Assembly (NCBI GenBank): GCA_041485905.1
Contig: JBGPKK010000105.1
Span: forward strand, 1-15,819
Direction of reading: 5' to 3'
Length of the DNA stretch: 15,819 bases
Source of the DNA: JAHFUI01 sp041485905
Lineage (GTDB): Bacteria > Acidobacteriota > Vicinamibacteria > Vicinamibacterales > CAVVIG01
This document shows positions 14,237 through 15,819 of this stretch, in pieces (within the stretch, counting starts at the first letter, position 1; each line of letters starts with the position of its first letter). Made by a program: the position numbers and the translations under genes. The notes beneath the pieces were generated by a model, which was given only the letters and a program-made list of their open reading frames with translations, was not told the origin of the DNA and did no database searches.

Positions 14237-15349
14237 ATGTACCGCGCAGATCACGTCGGCAGTTTTCTGAGGCCGCGCGAGGTGCTCGACGCCCGCGGCG
14301 ATCCCGGTGTCACGCCCGAACGGCTCGAGGAGATCGAGAACAGGCACATCCTACGCGTCCTGGCGCGGCAGAAGGACCTGGGCCTCAACATCTTTACCGA
14401 CGGCGAATTCCGCCGGCGAGGCTTCATGAGCGACTTCTACGAATCGATCGAAGGCCTTGACCACGACGGTTCGATCGCGCGGGCGTGGAAAGGCAGCGAA
14501 ACCGGAAGCGCCGGCGCATCGGCCGCTGCATCCGCTCTCCTGGCGGGACTCGTCGTCAGTCCGATCAAGCAGAAGAAGCGACTTGCGAAGCACGAGGTCG
14601 ACTTCCTGACGCGGCATAGCCCGGGTGACGTCAAGATGACTCTGCCGTCCGCGAATCAGTTCCCCGCGATCATGTATCGCAAGGGACTGAGCGAGCGCGC
14701 CTACCCGACCTATTCTGAGTTTCTATGGGACGTGGTGCCCATCATCAAGCGGGAAATCCAGGCGCTGGTGAACGAGGGCGTGAAGTACATCCAGATCGAT
14801 GCGCCCCGATACAGTTACTACATCGACCCCAAGTGGCGCGCGTACGTCAAGGACGAGATGGGCGTTGACCCCGAACGGGCGCTGGACGAGGCCATCCGCG
14901 CCGACAACGCGTGCCTCGAAGGCGTGAAGCGCAACGGCGTGACGTTGGCGGTGCACCTGTGCCGCGGAAACAATCAGAGCCACTGGTACGCCGAGGGCGG
15001 CTACGACCCGATCGCCGAGAAGCTGTTCACCCAGCTCAATGTCGACGCGTTCCTGCTCGAGTACGAGTCCGAGCGCGCCGGCACGTTCGAGCCGCTGCGC
15101 TTCGTGCCGCGAGGAAGAACCGTCGTCCTGGGTCTCGTCAGCAGCAAGCTTCCCGAGCTCGAATCACACGATCAGTTGCGTCGCCGGATTGACGAAGCGA
15201 GCCGGTACGTGCCGATCGAAAACCTGGCGCTCAGCCCTCAGTGCGGCTTTGCGTCGACGATGGAAGGCAATCTGCTGACCGAAGACGAGCAGTGGCGCAA
15301 GCTGCAACTCGTCGTCGACACCGCGCGGCGTGTTTGGAACGAGGGGTGA
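14237..15349 (+). CDS. MetE-like zinc methyltransferase (cobalamin-independent methionine synthase C-terminal family)
   Basis: This 370-residue protein matches the C-terminal catalytic half of MetE and the short stand-alone homologues; it lacks the N-terminal half of full MetE. Features are the opening RADHVGSFLRP (3-13), TDGEFRRRGF (54-63), IQIDAPRYSYY (186-196), then the zinc site: His240 and Cys242 in VHLCRGN, Glu275 (or Glu277) in LLEYE, and Cys336 in SPQCGFAS. All expected zinc ligands are present, so it can activate a thiol for alkyl transfer. The family also includes transferases for thiols other than homocysteine, such as coenzyme M. The acceptor here is unknown. The start is ATG at 14237, with no clear ribosome-binding site, consistent with coupling to the preceding gene. 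Confidence 0.9.
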   Translation: MYRADHVGSFLRPREVLDARGDPGVTPERLEEIENRHILRVLARQKDLGLNIFTDGEFRRRGFMSDFYESIEGLDHDGSIARAWKGSETGSAGASAAASALLAGLVVSPIKQKKRLAKHEVDFLTRHSPGDVKMTLPSANQFPAIMYRKGLSERAYPTYSEFLWDVVPIIKREIQALVNEGVKYIQIDAPRYSYYIDPKWRAYVKDEMGVDPERALDEAIRADNACLEGVKRNGVTLAVHLCRGNNQSHWYAEGGYDPIAEKLFTQLNVDAFLLEYESERAGTFEPLRFVPRGRTVVLGLVSSKLPELESHDQLRRRIDEASRYVPIENLALSPQCGFASTMEGNLLTEDEQWRKLQLVVDTARRVWNEG

Positions 15350-15368
15350 GATCGCGTCGGCCACCTCG

Positions 15369-15819
15369 CTATTTGTCCTTCAGAGGAATGAAGAGCGACA
15401 CCCGGTCTTTGTCCCCCACTGCCCGCGAGATGTGCCCCTGGCCGGTCGTGTCCTCAGCCAGCATGATGTGTCCCGGATACAGGTGGATCTTGCTCCCGTC
15501 GCCGATGATGACCTCGCTCTCGCCGCTGACCGTCACCACGTACTGACGCCGCGGTGCGTTGTGCCAGTCGAGGTCGTACGCGGTGGACGTGCGCACGAAC
15601 TGAATGCCGGTCACGTCGATCGTCTGGGAGCGTTCAGTGGCGCCGTTGGGCCGCCCCAGCGGGACCTGGACCTCCTCCGCATGTGTCTTGCCGTCAGGAC
15701 CCGTGAACATGCGCGTCACTTTGACGGGAGTCCGTTCCGCCGCGGCAGGGGAAGCGCCGAACCACCTGACGCCGCCGACGACGATCAACGTCGGAATCCA
15801 TCCCAACAGCAACAGACCG
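15369..15819 (-). CDS. Cupin-fold protein, N-terminus cut by the right edge
   Basis: The reading frame is open to the window edge; a TTG at 15812 is possible but a start outside is just as likely. About 147 residues are visible. The first 25 are hydrophobic (LLGWIPTLIVVGG), fitting a signal peptide or anchor, with ASPAAAER as a possible cleavage area. The rest looks like a small cupin barrel: LDWHNAPRRQYVVTVSGESE, then the second motif-like HLYPGHIMLAEDTTGQGH. Cupins bind metals or ligands and often serve as oxygenases or sensors, but no specific function can be named. It converges with the MetE-like gene, 19 bp from its stop. Confidence 0.72.
   Translation of the reverse strand, partial: GLLLLGWIPTLIVVGGVRWFGASPAAAERTPVKVTRMFTGPDGKTHAEEVQVPLGRPNGATERSQTIDVTGIQFVRTSTAYDLDWHNAPRRQYVVTVSGESEVIIGDGSKIHLYPGHIMLAEDTTGQGHISRAVGDKDRVSLFIPLKDK

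Overview
The window is high-GC DNA (roughly 60-65 % by eye), almost fully coding, with 13 complete protein genes plus one gene cut at each end. There are no rRNA, tRNA, CRISPR or transposase genes, and no gene-free gap reaches 300 bases. The mix points to a soil-type Acidobacteriota, probably a Vicinamibacteria-like lineage: an ECF sigma/FecR pair, a secreted metallo-beta-lactamase-fold protein with a paralogous N-terminal domain, a PQQ-type propeller beside a heme/copper protein, and GGTCAGGT-type tandem repeats. This placement is inferred from gene content and sequence style; no marker gene is present.

Layout. Positions 1-2186 (all minus strand) hold a membrane protein, an ECF sigma factor translationally coupled to a FecR-domain protein, a cut-off secreted or membrane protein with a 9-bp tandem repeat in its leader, and the repeats and promoters around them. 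Positions 2260-7532 hold a divergent catabolic cluster. On the minus strand are an acyl-CoA dehydrogenase and a medium-chain dehydrogenase/reductase. On the plus strand are an MFS organic-acid transporter, a CaiB/BaiF CoA-transferase and a MaoC hydratase. Together these can import a carboxylic acid, attach CoA, desaturate it and hydrate it; the substrate cannot be read from sequence. The divergent promoter region carries a strong REP-like palindrome.

Positions 7633-10321 (plus) hold two secreted proteins sharing a lipocalin-length domain of unknown function. The first continues into a metallo-beta-lactamase domain; the second stands alone and appears to take its signal peptide from a repeat element. 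Positions 10352-13112 (minus) hold a two-gene periplasmic oxidation operon: a sorbosone/glucose-dehydrogenase-like beta-propeller and a c-type cytochrome fused to a copper type II monooxygenase-like domain. Positions 13176-15349 (plus) hold an orphan ABC-type substrate-binding protein followed by a MetE-like zinc methyltransferase. A cupin-type protein enters from the right edge on the minus strand.

The most notable points are these. A 9-bp-unit inverted repeat encodes both the n-region and the hydrophobic core of a signal peptide. Several enzymes have altered active-site residues: acyl-CoA dehydrogenase C-terminal Glu to Gly with a Glu on helix G, MBL last His to Arg, and MaoC Asp to Asn. 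An ECF-type promoter lies directly in front of the sigma gene, and several genes have -10 elements so close to the start codon that nearly leaderless transcripts are expected. I did not find a clearly new multi-gene system such as a defence island or a biosynthetic cluster.
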